A stretch of DNA of 64,000 nucleotides from Colletotrichum lupini (taxonomy: Eukaryota; Ascomycota; Sordariomycetes; Glomerellales; Glomerellaceae). Shown piece after piece: positions 15,839-27,124 of this stretch. A model generated the notes under the pieces. The model was not told the origin of the DNA and did no database searches. It was given only the letters and a program-made list of their open reading frames with translations. Numbering within the stretch: position 1 is the stretch's first letter; the number at the start of each line of letters is the position of its first letter. The translations under genes and the position numbers were made by a program. The DNA is taken from NCBI RefSeq assembly GCF_023278565.1, contig NC_064672.1, positions 4,712,001 to 4,776,000 of the forward strand. Direction: 5' to 3'.

Positions 15839-16857
15839 GGTGGGCGATTCGAGGGTGAGATACAGCCCATGTAATGTGTAGATGGGGGGAAGTTTGCGCG
15901 GGAGTCGAGGCTGCGATGCGTGAGGCTCGTCCTTCTCTCAATTGGGGCCAATTTTTAGGCGGGCACAGTGCACCTGAGGTTGCTACAGTGGTGTGAGGCT
16001 GTCGGAAAATCATCGGGTCCACTGTAAGGGACCGCCTGGCGATGCAACCCAAAAAATCCGGGGGATTTTTGGAGCACTGGCCTCCTTTTGTTTCTCCTGT
16101 CGCAAGCTGTTTATTGATCAGAGTCTGATGGTCTCATTCGAGTCTTCGTGGCACATATCGAACCTAACACATCGGGTCATCTGAGATCAACCTTTGATCC
16201 TCATATGATCGAACGAACACCGTGTAAACGCCTACCTTTAGGCGTATGCTCTGGGTTTATGTGGCGATATCCTACCTCATAGCTTGACTGACGTCTGCTG
16301 CATCTGTATGTGGACATCAAATCAAAGCTAAGAATGATGATAGATCACGAGGTAAGTTGAGGTTTCGGATAAGGGTCGGCAAGATGAGATCAATCAGGGT
16401 GTATTCGAGACCTGAGCAATCGACGCCTTTGGACCATAATGCTCTCACTAAATGGTATCATGTGAGAAATTATTGTTGGCGCGTGGAAGCTTCTTCTTTC
16501 CATGGGCAGCTAAATTCATCGATGTTGAGTACATCGATCTTACCCGCGTAATGTGATCTGTGCCTTCGCCTGAGATGCATAAAGCAAATTGGCTTGATGA
16601 ACTGAAATCGCGATGAAGGTCGTGAAAAGAAGGATGCTACAGTGTATATGTCTCGAAAAGAAAACCACCACTCTGGCAAGATGAGAAACTATCGATTAAA
16701 TCGCTGCGGGAAACTTGGTTGGTGAATGCTTTGAAGCTCATGAAGTCCAATCTAGCATCATCTCGTGTCCTGATGCTGCTATGAAAATTTCGCGGGTACA
16801 GCCGAACCTCAGTCAACCTCCGCCTTACAACAACCACACCCCCAGTGACCACCCAAA
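15839..16857. promoter_or_regulatory. Divergent intergenic region, SmF / Dbr1
   Basis: About 1 kb between two divergent starts, expected to carry both promoters. No coding frame or strong known motif was identified. Confidence 0.4.
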
Positions 16858-18668
16858 ATGGCCACACAAACATTTGAGACCAACGGCGTCCGAATCGCCG
16901 TTGAGGGATGCGTAAGCCTTTGCAATGAACACATCTTACACGCAAATGTTCTCCCACTGACAAATCCTGATAGGGCCACGGCACCCTCAACGCCATCTAC
17001 GCTGCCGTCGAGGCCTCCTGCACGGCCCGTGGCTGGGACGGCGTTGATCTCCTCATCATCGGCGGCGACTTCCAAGCCGCCCGCAATGCCGCCGACCTGA
17101 CGGTCATGTCCGTCCCCGCAAAGTACCGCGAGCTCGGCGATTTCTGGGAGTACTACGCCGGCCATCGCACCGCGCCGTACCTGACCGTCTTCGCGGGCGG
17201 CAACCACGAGGCCGCCAGCCACATGTGGGAGCTCTTCTACGGCGGCTGGGCCGCGCCCAACATCTACTACCTCGGCGCCGCCAACGTCCTGCGCCTGGGC
17301 CCGCTGCGCATCGCGGGCATGAGCGGCATCTGGAAGGGCTTTGACTATCGCAAGGGCCACCACGAGAGGCTGCCCATGGGCCCGGACGAGATCAAGAGCT
17401 TCTATCACATCAGGGAGGTGGATGTGAGAAAGTTGCTACTGTTGAGGGAGCAGGTTGACGTCGGCATCAGCCACGACTGGCCACGGGCGATCGAGAGGTG
17501 GGGTGACGAGAAGGCGCTGTGGAGGATGAAGCCGGATTTCGAGAGGGAGTCCATGGATGGCACACTGGGCAACGTTGCGGCGGAGTATGTCTGCGATCGG
17601 CTCAGGCCACCGTATTGGTTCTCCGCGCATTTGCACTGTAAGTTTGCGGCGTTGAAGATTTACAAGGATGAGGAGGCGACTACGAAGGAGGCACCAGAGG
17701 GAGCTGCGGCCTCAGCTACGGCCCCGGCTGCGGCACACGAGCCGGTTCAAGCACCGGATAATCCAGACGAGATCGACCTGGACGGAGACGAAGAGATCAC
17801 GGACGCACCCGCCGTTTCGGCACCAGCACAAACAAACCCCAACGAAATCGATCTCGACGACGATGACGATGACGAGCAGCCTACCGCACCTACACAAACA
17901 CAGCCCAGCAAAGAAGTAACAGAAAAAGCTCCCAACACCAAAACCTCCGTCCCCGAAGACATCCGCGCCCAACTCCCCGCCTCCTTCGCCAAACCCAAGC
18001 CCCAGCCGAAAAGAACACCGGGCCAGCCCGTCCCGCCAACAATCACGAACAAGCAGGTCAACTTCCTCGCCCTCGACAAGTGTCTCCCGCGCCGCCACTT
18101 CCTTCAGCTCCTTGAAGCCCGCCCCCACAACATCCTGCCCGCCGACCAACCGGCCCCGACGCGACCCTTCCGCCTGCAGTACGACCCGGAATGGCTCGCC
18201 ATCACGCGCGTCTTCCACCCCACGCTCGTCATCGGCGACGAAGCGGCCCACCAGCAGCCGAGCCCGGACCTGGGCGAGGCACACTACGCGCCGCTCATCG
18301 ACGCCGAGCGCCGCTGGGTTGAGGAGAACATCGTTCAGAAGGGCAAGCTTGACGTCCCGCTCAACTTTGAGATCACGGCGCCGCCGCATGTAGAGGGCGA
18401 GCCCGAGTCTGTGCCGCACCAGCCGTTTGAGTATACCAACCCGCAGACGTCGGCCTACTGCGCGCTCTTGGAGGTTGGGAACCTGTGGGATGCTAGCGAG
18501 GAGGAGAGGATGGAGAGGAAGGCGAGGGGTCCGCCGGCTGCGGAGTTCAGGGGACACCGTGGCGGTGGTGGTCGGGGCTTTCATAGAGGTGGTGGTGGTG
18601 GGCGCGGCGGTGGACGTGGTGGTAGGGGCCGGGGTAGGGGCCGTGGCAGAGGCAGAGGTTGGAACTGA
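16858..18668 (+). CDS. dbr1: RNA lariat debranching enzyme Dbr1
   Basis: Metallophosphoesterase that hydrolyses the 2'-5' branch of excised intron lariats in the nucleus. Exon 1 (16858-16911) and exon 2 (16974-18668) give 582 aa. The calcineurin-like metal motifs are all present: GCGHG (residues 17-21, split by the intron), GGDFQA, GGNHEA, SHDWP and SAHLH. The Dbr1 C-terminal domain follows an acidic low-complexity linker (about residues 240-330) rich in Asp, Glu, Ala and Pro. The protein ends in an arginine/glycine tail of about 40 residues, RGG and RGRG repeats, encoded at about 18547-18665. RGG tails commonly bind RNA and are arginine-methylation targets; here that role is inferred. Start choice is supported by the conserved N-terminal strand RIAVEGC. 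Confidence 0.96.
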
Positions 18669-19235
18669 GTTTTGTTGAAAGTGGATGCAAACATTTCATG
18701 GCGAATTCTATGGTCAAAAAAGTCACAGTTGTGAGCTTTTGCCTAGAGCTGTCTAAGGGTTGCAAGGTATCTCTGAGAACAATCCAACAGAAGGCTTCAC
18801 ACCATATGAGGAGCATTCATCCAAGATTAAAGAATTTGGTTTATTCAGCTATAAGTGTGAATTTGTGTGTGTTTACTATGGTTGATCTGTATCCCAACAG
18901 AAAAAGCGTAGATCTCAATGGTAGAAAGTTGAGTCGAGCAGAGTGAGTGGAATATAGTTCTTCTTCCATCTTTAATAGACGTTCAACCCACGGAAGAGTG
19001 AGGGGAGGAACGCATATGCTAAGATGGGGGTTGGTTTTTTCACATGTGGGGTGACAGCGTGGGTCATCATCGAGAGATCATGGCAAAGAACAGAACACAT
19101 GCCTTTCTTGGCATGGGATTTCGTCATAGTGTCATAGCAATGGTATCGTGTCTGGTAGTACCACCCTGAACGCTCAACGCCCCAAACTCCGTCATGAACA
19201 ATGAAGCCAAAATGCAAATGGTCATTAAGCGTCAT
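18669..19235. other. Convergent 3' region, Dbr1 / elongin C
   Basis: Roughly 570 bp between two converging genes. It should hold both 3' UTRs. No additional gene was seen. Confidence 0.5.
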
Positions 19236-19943
19236 TCAGACAGTGCCGGTATTTTGCTCTGTGAGAAACGTGTCAGAACGGCTGGGTGGTTCCCGTGAGA
19301 CAGACGCCGTCGCTCTGGGATCAGAGGAGGTTGGGGATGTCTTACTGTCCAGACCCAGGAAGTCGGCTGCGACCAGCAGTTCCAGGCACAGCTCGACAGG
19401 AATGTCCATGTCAGGAACGTCCTCCCGCTCGCGGTAGCGGTACCAGTATTGGAAATACTCGCAGACTTTCTCAAGCACAACGCCACTGCCGAGAGAGAAG
19501 ACGGTCAGACGTTTCCAGAACTTTTTGGACGAAAGGGAAACGAAAAGGAATGAGGATTAGCCTTGTGAAGTGGCTGGGAAACAAGTAGTGTGAGGAAAAA
19601 GAAAGAATGTTGCTTGTTTCAGATCAAGTGTAGTTGGGCAATCAAGCAGACCAGCCGTTGGAGCGGTGGTCTGTCAGTGAAACTCATCGATTAAATCGGA
19701 GTTCATCATCGCAACAGCCGTAGGGAAAGAGAGGTGGCAGTGAGAGCGCTGGGTTGTGCTGGCTTACCTGATCTCTTCAAAGACGCAGCGACCCAGAGCA
19801 GCCTCACGGAAGTTGTTGCGCGTGTCCAACATGCCTTTGATGGCAGGGCTGATCATGGCGGCGTCCCGCAAGACGACAAACTCGTAGCCATCACTCGAGA
19901 CCAGAGTCACGTACTTGCTGTCGGTTGTGCCGTTGGGATCCAT
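19236..19943 (-). CDS. Elongin C (Skp1/BTB-fold adaptor)
   Basis: Small adaptor of elongin and cullin-type ubiquitin-ligase complexes. Three exons (19943-19768, 19485-19346, 19258-19236) give 112 aa, the same length as human elongin C. Recognisable stretches are YVTLVSSDGYEF near the N-terminus, the NFRE segment, LEKVCEYFQYWYRY, and the C-terminal PVELCLELLVAADFLGLD. The second intron (87 bp) has a GTAAGA donor, a CTGAC branch site and a CACAG acceptor. It is a multiple of three and contains no stop in frame, so its retention would add 29 residues near the C-terminus (141 aa). I prefer the spliced form because of its length and the good branch site. Confidence 0.9.
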
Positions 19944-20990
19944 GATTGCGGACGGGTGAGATATGCTGCGTGTTCCGTCTTCTGAGGGCTGAGCAGATAG
20001 ACAGACTGCTAGAAGTTGGAATGGTGGCTTCCGTGTGTCGGAGTATCCGTGTCTCTGATTGCTTCGCAAGTCACGGCGGTGATGCTCGTGGCGAAATATG
20101 AGCCTTCGATGAAGGTCGACGACGCGTTCGTTGCAGACGGAAGCGAAAGACTGAAAAATTCACGTCGCGATTTTGAGGGAGGCGGTGGTGGGGTTGGAGC
20201 TTGGGCCACCTCTCTCTCGTCCCGTAGTCCTGCCGGTGAAGGAAAGAGCACCGGAAAAACTCTGACGGGAGCTGTCCGCTTTCAGACTGCAGGGGGGGAC
20301 CTTCCTTGGCCAGGCCACAGCCAGGGGTTCGATTGATCCGCCTTAGCGCACTTTCGTCGGCTCCACTTTTGCGTTGTCGTTGTGGCTCCTCTGGCGCCTG
20401 CCGTCATCACCCCGGCAAGAAGTGGCTGGTTGCCCCGTCGACTTGTTTACAATTGCCCTCCTTGCTCCCGCTCCTTCTCCTCAAGAACACAGCACAACCC
20501 GCCCATCCACCTCGCACACAAACCCACCCCCATACAATACACCATCCCAAGCCAGACCAAGCACCTTTCCAACATTCCTCAACTTCAAAACGCCGCAACG
20601 TGCCAACGTCTCTTCCCCGTATTGCATGCCTCGCACTTAACCATATCTCAACGGCATTCGACTGAACACGGCAAGTAGCTGAACACGAAGCGAGGAGGCT
20701 CGTTTGAGGAGAAGCGGCGATATCAGTATCGGCAGTATTCCTCCATCGCAACAAGAAACAAGCAGCATACACACAACCCGGGAAACATCGCATAAAAGCA
20801 CAAACCACTCAAGTCTCCCCAACAACCCCCCTTCCACCCCCAGACGAGCGCACGCACCGGCCCCCGGTATCTATCTTACCCATCATCACATCAACCCATC
20901 TCGCAAACACGCACGAGGGGCCACGCTGCGAATCGACCTCCCTCGTCATCGCATCACAGCACCTCAAACACAGCTCGAGCCTGCCGCATT
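19944..20990. promoter_or_regulatory. Divergent intergenic region, elongin C / Rho4
   Basis: About 1.05 kb between divergent starts. The half nearest Rho4 (about 20460-20985) is strongly C/A-rich with almost no G runs, typical of a long fungal 5' leader. No gene was identified. Confidence 0.45.
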
Positions 20991-22054
20991 ATGGCGTCCT
21001 CATACCAATACCGCAACTCATACCACAACTCGTCTCAGAACATTAGCGAAAAGTACGACGACGGCCGCCCGGCCACTTCCCGCCGCAACACGCGCCTTAG
21101 GAGTAGCGACGGCACCGTCAGCACCACAATGAGCTCTTCAACAGGCCGCGAGAGCGCCGCAACCCACGTCACCGAAGGTCCTGCCTATTCCAAGAAGATT
21201 GTCGTCGTCGGCGACGGCGGCTGCGGCAAGACATGTCTCCTCATCAGTTACAGCCAAGGCTACTTTCCAGAGGTAAGCATTCAAGCAGAAAAAATAACCA
21301 ACTCCTTTCGAGCGCAACATTTTCGTCATTTGCGTGTTGCTGGGGAGCGAAATGAGCCAAAACAATGCTGACTCTGGCGACAACAGAAATACGTCCCCAC
21401 CGTGTTCGAGAACTACATCACCTACCCAACGCACCCACCGTCCGGCAAGACGGTGGAATTGGCGCTATGGGACACGGCCGGCCAGGAGGAATACGACCGA
21501 CTGCGACCGCTCTCTTACCCCGAGACCGACTTGATCTTTGTGTGTTTTGCGATTGACTGCCCAAACTCGCTTGAGAACGTCATGGACAAGGTAATTTAAC
21601 CACCGCCCCTCAGATAACATGCCCCTCCTTTTTTGGGGCAACGCCATTTGACACTAATGCTAATTTCCTCTCCTACCAGTGGTATCCCGAAGTCCTCCAC
21701 TTCTGCCCCTACACTCCTCTGGTCCTCGTGGGCCTCAAGTCCGATCTCCGCTTCAAGAAAACGTGCATCGACATGCTCAAGACACAGGGCCTCACGCCCG
21801 TGACCCAGGAGAAAGGCCGCGCTGTTGCTCGCAAGATGGGCGCCCAGTACGTAGAGTGCAGCAGCAAGGAGATGACTGGCGTGGACGAGATCTTTGAACA
21901 GGCCATCCTGACGGTCGTCGCCAATGATCGGAAAAATCAGGAAGCCCAAGCTGCCGCCTCCCCGTCAACACCCAGTGGTCCGCCTGGAAGCAGCGCAGGT
22001 TTCCATGGCGTCGCTCTTAAGAAGAAGAAGAAGAGGAATTGCAAGATCCTGTGA
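20991..22054 (+). CDS. rho4: Rho-family GTPase Rho4
   Basis: Membrane-associated small GTPase which, in filamentous fungi, controls septation and actin-ring formation. Three exons (20991-21272, 21387-21590, 21680-22054) join in frame to 286 aa. A Ser/Arg-rich N-terminal extension of about 68 residues precedes the G domain; such an extension distinguishes Rho4 from Rho1/Cdc42. G1 is GDGGCGKT, switch I includes [10 protein letters not shown]3 is [16 protein letters not shown], and the G4 region is LVGLKSDLR. The G5 region is ECSSKE. The tail is polybasic (KKKKKR) and ends CKIL, a CaaX box with C-terminal Leu expected to favour geranylgeranylation. All switch residues look intact. Confidence 0.95.
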
Positions 22055-22988
22055 GATTCCCACTGAGGACCTCAGGGTTGTAAGGAAGAGGCATTGGACA
22101 CCGGCGGAGGGCGTAATGAATGACTTTTTGTTTTATCTGCATGATCTCGTCACGACCTGCTACTATTACGATCTGGAGAAAGCATGCGCCACCATTAGCG
22201 AAGGGGGGCGTCTCCTGCTCTAGGGCTGGATGAACTCTAGACCGGAGACGAAGTTTTCCCTCCACCAGGGATGTTGAGAGAGATTTTCTTCATGTTGTTT
22301 GATGAAGAAGAACGAATGGTATATAAGTGGGAAACGAAACAAAGGGAGTGGGAGGGAAAGTGAGTGGTTTTCTCATCCGAGTCTCTAGACTCATCCATAC
22401 CCTTTATTTTTTACGCCAAACAAACACACACACACACACAAACGGAGCGGGTACAGGGGAGACTTTGATCAGTTTTTTTCTGTAACCATCAGGTAACCTC
22501 TTGGACCTTGAGGGGTAATTTTTCTTATTTTCTTATTTTGCTTTCTCTTTTTCCTCTCCTGTAGCAGCATGGGGTTTTCTGTCTTGATAGGGCATTCCTG
22601 AGGGATAGGAAACATGAAATGTTAAAAGCATCAAATCAATTGTTACGTTGTGCCCTGAATGTGATGTATGAGATGAAGTGAGTGAATGGGTAAACCAATA
22701 TCGCCAAATCTGGCGAAACTACCTACGAAAACTGCGCAGAATTTTGAGTTTCCCAGTGCCGTGGTTCAGTAGTTCTTGAGAATCAATTCAGCCAGCAAGA
22801 TCAAGTTGAGATGCAGTCCAAACGAGGCATCGGAGAAAGGTCCGATGAGAGACTGATATGAATGGGATTCTCTAGAATGGGATGCACTTTTCATCAATCC
22901 GACTACCAAACCCAAAACCCCAAATCCTGAAAAATTCCTCGAGTCAACCGGTTTGCAATAAATTGACACCAGCCGATCGTTACGCACC
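22055..22988. other. Intergenic region, Rho4 3' side
   Basis: About 930 bp between the Rho4 stop and the next start on the same strand. It contains a CA dinucleotide repeat at 22424-22441 and T-rich sequence. No gene was seen. Confidence 0.5.
22424..22441. repeat. CA dinucleotide microsatellite
   Basis: A short uninterrupted CA repeat (about eight units) in the Rho4 3' flank, likely in the 3' UTR or just beyond it. Confidence 0.75.
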
Positions 22989-24260
22989 ATGGACTCTTCT
23001 GCCCAGGCACGCCAGGTTCTGATCGCCGATCTCCCGCGAGAAGGTGATCTCGCGCATCGCACCAACGACGGGCGACCCACCACACGGGTCCGAACCGAGA
23101 GCAACGTCGTTGGCGACCCAAACCCAAACCCAAACCCAATCTCAGATCGAAGCCCGAGCCCAGATTTAAGCCTACATCCCGAACATTCCGAACCCGAGCT
23201 GCTATCATCCGTCGACGTCGCAAGCCTTTACGCGCGGGTTGCTAAACTCAACGACGCGCTCGCTGCGCTGGAAGATGAGGTGCGCAGAGAGCCTTATGTA
23301 AACTCGGAGAAGGAGTGCCGAGGCGCTGCGGGTGATGTCGAGCAGCTTCTCGCGAGTTTGGCGCAGCGCGCTGCCGAGAAGACGGGGCTGGAGAGGTGGT
23401 TCCCGTGTACAGGGCGGAAGAAGAGGGATCTGCTTAGGAGGCATGTCTGCGTTGTGCAGGAGACGTGCGGGACTGTTGGTATGACGCATCTGAGGGCCGC
23501 TGATGCGTTTGCTGGGCTTTGTGGGAGGGCGGACGGTCTGGGTGAGGATGGGGAGAGGTTGAGTCAGGTTGTTGCTGAGGCGAGAGATGGGTTTGAATGG
23601 GAGAGGGTGAGGTGGAAGGTGCTTGGGTGGCGGGAGGGGATTCTGAGGGATCAGTTGGAGGGGGTTGAGGCGCGGATGTCTGCTGTGAGCGGCGACAGCA
23701 GCAGTAGCGGGCTGGTTCCTGATGGACACGGGGGCGGTATTGTTGATAATGCGGCTACGACTACGACAACTGAGCGAGAGGCCACCGTCGTCGAGATGCG
23801 ATTTGAGACGGAGCAGCTGGCGACGCTGCCGTCGGAGACGGAAGACTACGCACATAACCCCGTGGAAGACGATCTTGGTAATCTTGTTGAGCAGCTCCAG
23901 CACATTGAAGACGACCGCGACGCGAGGAGCCCCGGAAACGAGAGGGACGAGGTCCGCTTGGAGATCATGGCGGCTTCACTCGAGTCGTTGTTCCTGGTGA
24001 AGCACGGAGATCTCAGCGCCGATTTGCAGAGACGGGTTGCAGCGCTGCGAGAGGGTGGGAATAGGTGTCTCGACGTCGCTGAGAGGTTGGAGAAGCTTCG
24101 AGATTCGGATTATGGCGATTTGGTGGCTGGGCTGGGTGAGCTTGCGAAGAAGCCGGACGGGGAGAGCAGGCGCAAGGGTGTTAAGAAGGTTAAGGCGACT
24201 GGGCGTTTGGGTGCTTCTTATCGCGGGGTGACGACGGCTGAGTACCTTTTGATGAGATGA
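22989..24260 (+). CDS. Hypothetical protein, 423 aa, predicted coiled-coil
   Basis: I do not recognise the family. It is a single uninterrupted frame of 423 codons whose ATG follows a CACC context. The N-terminal 70 residues are polar and disordered-looking, with an Asn-Pro repeat (PNPNPNP) and Ser-Pro pairs. From about residue 75 the sequence is rich in Leu, Glu, Arg and Ala with heptad-like spacing (VASLYARVAKLNDALAALE), suggesting coiled coil. A basic patch GRKKRDLLRRH lies mid-protein, and the C-terminus is basic (RRKGVKKVKATGR). A Ser-rich linker and a TTTTT run separate two helical blocks. No signal peptide or membrane segment is visible. Its stop lies only 94 bp from that of the convergent Dad1 gene. 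It may be a lineage-restricted structural protein, but that is a guess. Confidence 0.75.
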   Translation: MDSSAQARQVLIADLPREGDLAHRTNDGRPTTRVRTESNVVGDPNPNPNPISDRSPSPDLSLHPEHSEPELLSSVDVASLYARVAKLNDALAALEDEVRREPYVNSEKECRGAAGDVEQLLASLAQRAAEKTGLERWFPCTGRKKRDLLRRHVCVVQETCGTVGMTHLRAADAFAGLCGRADGLGEDGERLSQVVAEARDGFEWERVRWKVLGWREGILRDQLEGVEARMSAVSGDSSSSGLVPDGHGGGIVDNAATTTTTEREATVVEMRFETEQLATLPSETEDYAHNPVEDDLGNLVEQLQHIEDDRDARSPGNERDEVRLEIMAASLESLFLVKHGDLSADLQRRVAALREGGNRCLDVAERLEKLRDSDYGDLVAGLGELAKKPDGESRRKGVKKVKATGRLGASYRGVTTAEYLLMR

Positions 24261-24353
24261 GCCCGGCAGTGTAGAAATTGGCATCGTAATGCTGCGCGTG
24301 TAGAAATAACATCATCATTCATAAAAAAATAGGTATTTCGTTGCTGGTGGGTA

Positions 24354-24842
24354 TCATGATCTCTGCTCGTTCTTCGTCTCGCCATCGCTGCCCTCCTCGG
24401 TATCGCCCTGCTTGTTTTCCTCGGGTTCTTTCGCCATTACGTTTTCGAACTGCGACCACAGCGCCTCGACGGAGGAGAACTCGTTTCCGACCTGTGATGT
24501 GGCGTCGACCGCCCCGAATTAGTGCTCGAATCTCTTGACGGCCGGCGTATTCGTAAAGGAGAGAGAGGAAGGCTGCTTACCGTAATGACTGCCTCAAGCG
24601 AACGGTTCAGCTTATTGATGTTGGCGAGGACTTGCTCAAAGTTCTGGATTTCCCCGTCAGCATTCTCCTGTTGTTTGTTTTTGTTGATGCTCGTCGCTTC
24701 GGCGAACGAGAGGCCGACCGGGGGAGGGCTTTACCATTGCGATTTCGCCAATGAGTTCTTCGCGCTGCTGCTCAAAGTAGGTCTTTTCCCTCGTTCCCGA
24801 TTGGGATTGCGAGTGGGAAAAGGTCCGCTGATGTGACGACAT
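24354..24842 (-). CDS. dad1: DASH complex subunit Dad1
   Basis: Kinetochore protein of the DASH/Dam1 complex, which couples chromosomes to spindle microtubules. Three exons (24842-24735, 24667-24581, 24491-24354) join in frame to 110 aa. The family core is clear: [13 protein letters not shown], then [19 protein letters not shown], then [16 protein letters not shown]. The Ser/Gln-rich N-terminus and the acidic C-terminal tail are not conserved in the family as far as I know. Each exon boundary falls on a codon boundary. Convergent with the 423-aa gene, 94 bp stop to stop. Confidence 0.93.
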
Positions 24843-25284
24843 GTCGTTTGTTGGTGGCTCGGTGTCTTTGGAGGGTTGAGGAAGAGGTCGCGCGTCGCGT
24901 TGAGAGGAATTGGCGTTTTGGCGGTGATGGCGGGGTTTGAATGGAAGGTCACTGCGGTGGGGTTGTCTTTACAGTTTCTTTCGTGGATATGACACTGTAC
25001 GCAACACTGTGGGTGTCTCCGTGTATTGTTGATCCATGTAGCGTACACCTCTCACTCTTCACGTGTTGCCATGTTACAAAAGTAGTAAAATTTGAATCAA
25101 AAGATGAGTATATGTATGGACGATGCCCTAGACCACAGGGAAAGAGGAAACCTGTATCCATGCCAAAATGTTCCAGCAAATGACCGTGAGGAAGGGTATC
25201 AAAACAGGGTATCATAAACGAAAGCCAGAAGAGAGTCCATATCCCATCATCCGCCATAACCAACCTGTCTGCTGTATCCTTCAA
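24843..25284. promoter_or_regulatory. Intergenic region upstream of Dad1
   Basis: About 440 bp between the Dad1 start and the stop of the next minus-strand gene. It should contain the Dad1 promoter and the 3' end of the phosphatase-like gene. No gene or distinct motif was seen. Confidence 0.4.
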
Positions 25285-27124
25285 TCAGACGCTCTCTCTG
25301 GGCTTCACTGGCGAAGCCCCCATGACGCTAATGGCATCATCATCAATAGGCTTCGCCTGGAACGTCGACGCACTCTTGTCCACAGCAATACCCGTCTGCC
25401 CCTCGGCTCCCGATACCTCCCTTCCGTCACGCAGCTCCCAGCTCCCCTGGCGCTCGTGTCGCACTCCGCGCCCAGAGACAGCCAGGTCCGGGTCGCTAGC
25501 CATCTTCTCCGCGGCCTTGAAGCCTCCGAGCCCGGCAATCCGGCCATTGCCGTCCTTTCCTCCTGCTCCGCCTCCGGCACGATGAATCCGGAAACCGCCG
25601 AGAACAGCCGCCGAGACAACAACCAGCCCCAACACAGCGAGGACGATGATGGCGCCAATGATACCCGCGACAACGGGCTTCTGCACGGCCGAGCGAATGG
25701 CCTCGCCGACGGTCGGCGTCGTCTTCGTGGTCTGCCAGTCGCAGAACGACTGGATCGAGCCGCAGATGCTGCACCACGTCGCAGTGTCGATGCCGAACTT
25801 GGCCATCTCCTGCTTGAAGTAGCTGTACGTCACGCGGGTGTCGCCCTCGGCGAGGCCGAAGAGGGGATACTCCAAGAAGGGGGTGCCCGGCTCGGCGTTC
25901 TCGCGGTAGAGGAAGCGGACGTAGAGGTTCTCCTCGGTCGGGTAGGTGTCTGGCTCGTTGGGCTGGTCGCCGACGAGCTCGAAGACCATGGCGGCACCGT
26001 TTTCGGGGAGGCTCCAGAAGGGCGTCGTGGAGAGCGTCTGGTTCGGCTTCTGGAGCCCTGCGAGGGAGAAGAAGGAGAGGAAGGGCTCCTGGGAGCTGAA
26101 GAGGAGGGTCAGCTTGTTGGAGTAGCCGGCGAAATTGCCGTTGGCCTCGAGGGCGTCGACGACTCTGCGCGCAAAGGTCCGGCCGGCGATGGTGCGGATC
26201 ATGTCTCCCTTTTGGAGGCTCGAGACGGCTTGGTTGGAGGTCATGTTGAGCTGCTGGAGGCGGGCGTACATTTCGAGGAACTCGATGCGCTGGGCGTACA
26301 CGTCTTGGAGACCGTCGTAGACGGCCTGCTCGTGGGAGTAGCGGTAGCGGACGTAGTCGTAGATGTCGTAGGCGTTCCAAAAGTTCACATGTGCGAGGGA
26401 GATGTCGCCGTCGTTTAGTGGCGGCGTGCTGAAGAGGGATGTGTAACCGGGGCGGGAGGCTTGCTCGAGGGCCTGCATGTACGGGTCGAGCTGCATGACA
26501 TACGTTGTCGAGATCTTCCACTGCGGGCATTCCGTGTTGCCCCGAACACTTTACGATGGCAAGTCAGTTCAGTCTCAAGGGGCATACTATGGTTAATGGA
26601 ACTTACTCAATCGACCTATCGTCAGACAGCCCCAGCGTCTCAATGATAGGATATTGGTAACCGCCCAGGGGATACTGCGTGGTGTTTCCAGAGATTGTCG
26701 AGTACGAGATGTTCGTCCCGCCAGTATCGGCCGCAAAGGCCTGCGTGATGGGCGGGTAGAGGCCCTGCATGAAGGCAGCAGCGCCGGCTGCGATGTGGGC
26801 ATCGGGGAGAGAGAGGATCGAGAGCTGCTCATGCTCATACACGTTGCGCGCAATTCCCTTGATCGCGGCGCGGGTCGTGATGCGACCCTCGGAGGTGTTT
26901 GTGGGTGTTCCGCTGGCCAGGTAGCGACTTCTAAAGGCATTTCCCTGGGCGTACATCTCCTGAGCACCCAAAGGAGTCAGGGTATCTTGGAGCCCGCTGC
27001 GCACCGGCGTGCGCTCACCGTGCATGATCATTGCGACGGACGCCCATACTGAAGGAGTCGAGGGCGCGGCCGAGGTCGCTGCGATCAGGGTCCCAATGAG
27101 GATAATCAGGGATAGGGTAGACAT
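25285..27124 (-). CDS. Membrane-anchored histidine-phosphatase-fold protein, probably catalytically dead
   Basis: Two exons (27124-26607, 26548-25285) give 593 aa. A signal peptide (MSTLSLIILIGTLIAATSAA) opens an extracellular domain related to branch-2 histidine acid phosphatases. A transmembrane helix (VVAGIIGAIIVLAVLGLVVV) and a short basic cytosolic tail follow. Several N-glycosylation sequons (NTS, NIS, NTT, NMT, NQT) are present. The catalytic signature, normally Arg-His-Gly-x-Arg, reads MHGERTP: the His is kept but the first Arg is Met. The region aligned with the usual proton-donor His-Asp reads FSSQEPFLSFFSLAGL, lacking that pair. Activity is therefore doubtful, and a binding or sensing role is possible. 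An in-frame ATG ten codons upstream exists, but the chosen start places the signal peptide at the N-terminus. The long opposite-strand frame is a shadow. Confidence 0.85.

Noticed and set aside
20320..20345. Second tRNA T-loop-like string (GGTTCGATT)
   Set aside because: Flanking stems do not pair and no matching D-arm lies upstream at the right distance.
25168..26418. 416-codon frame opposite the phosphatase-like gene
   Set aside because: Antisense of a gene with signal peptide, membrane helix and splice sites. The shadow has repetitive Glu/Gly/Leu composition.
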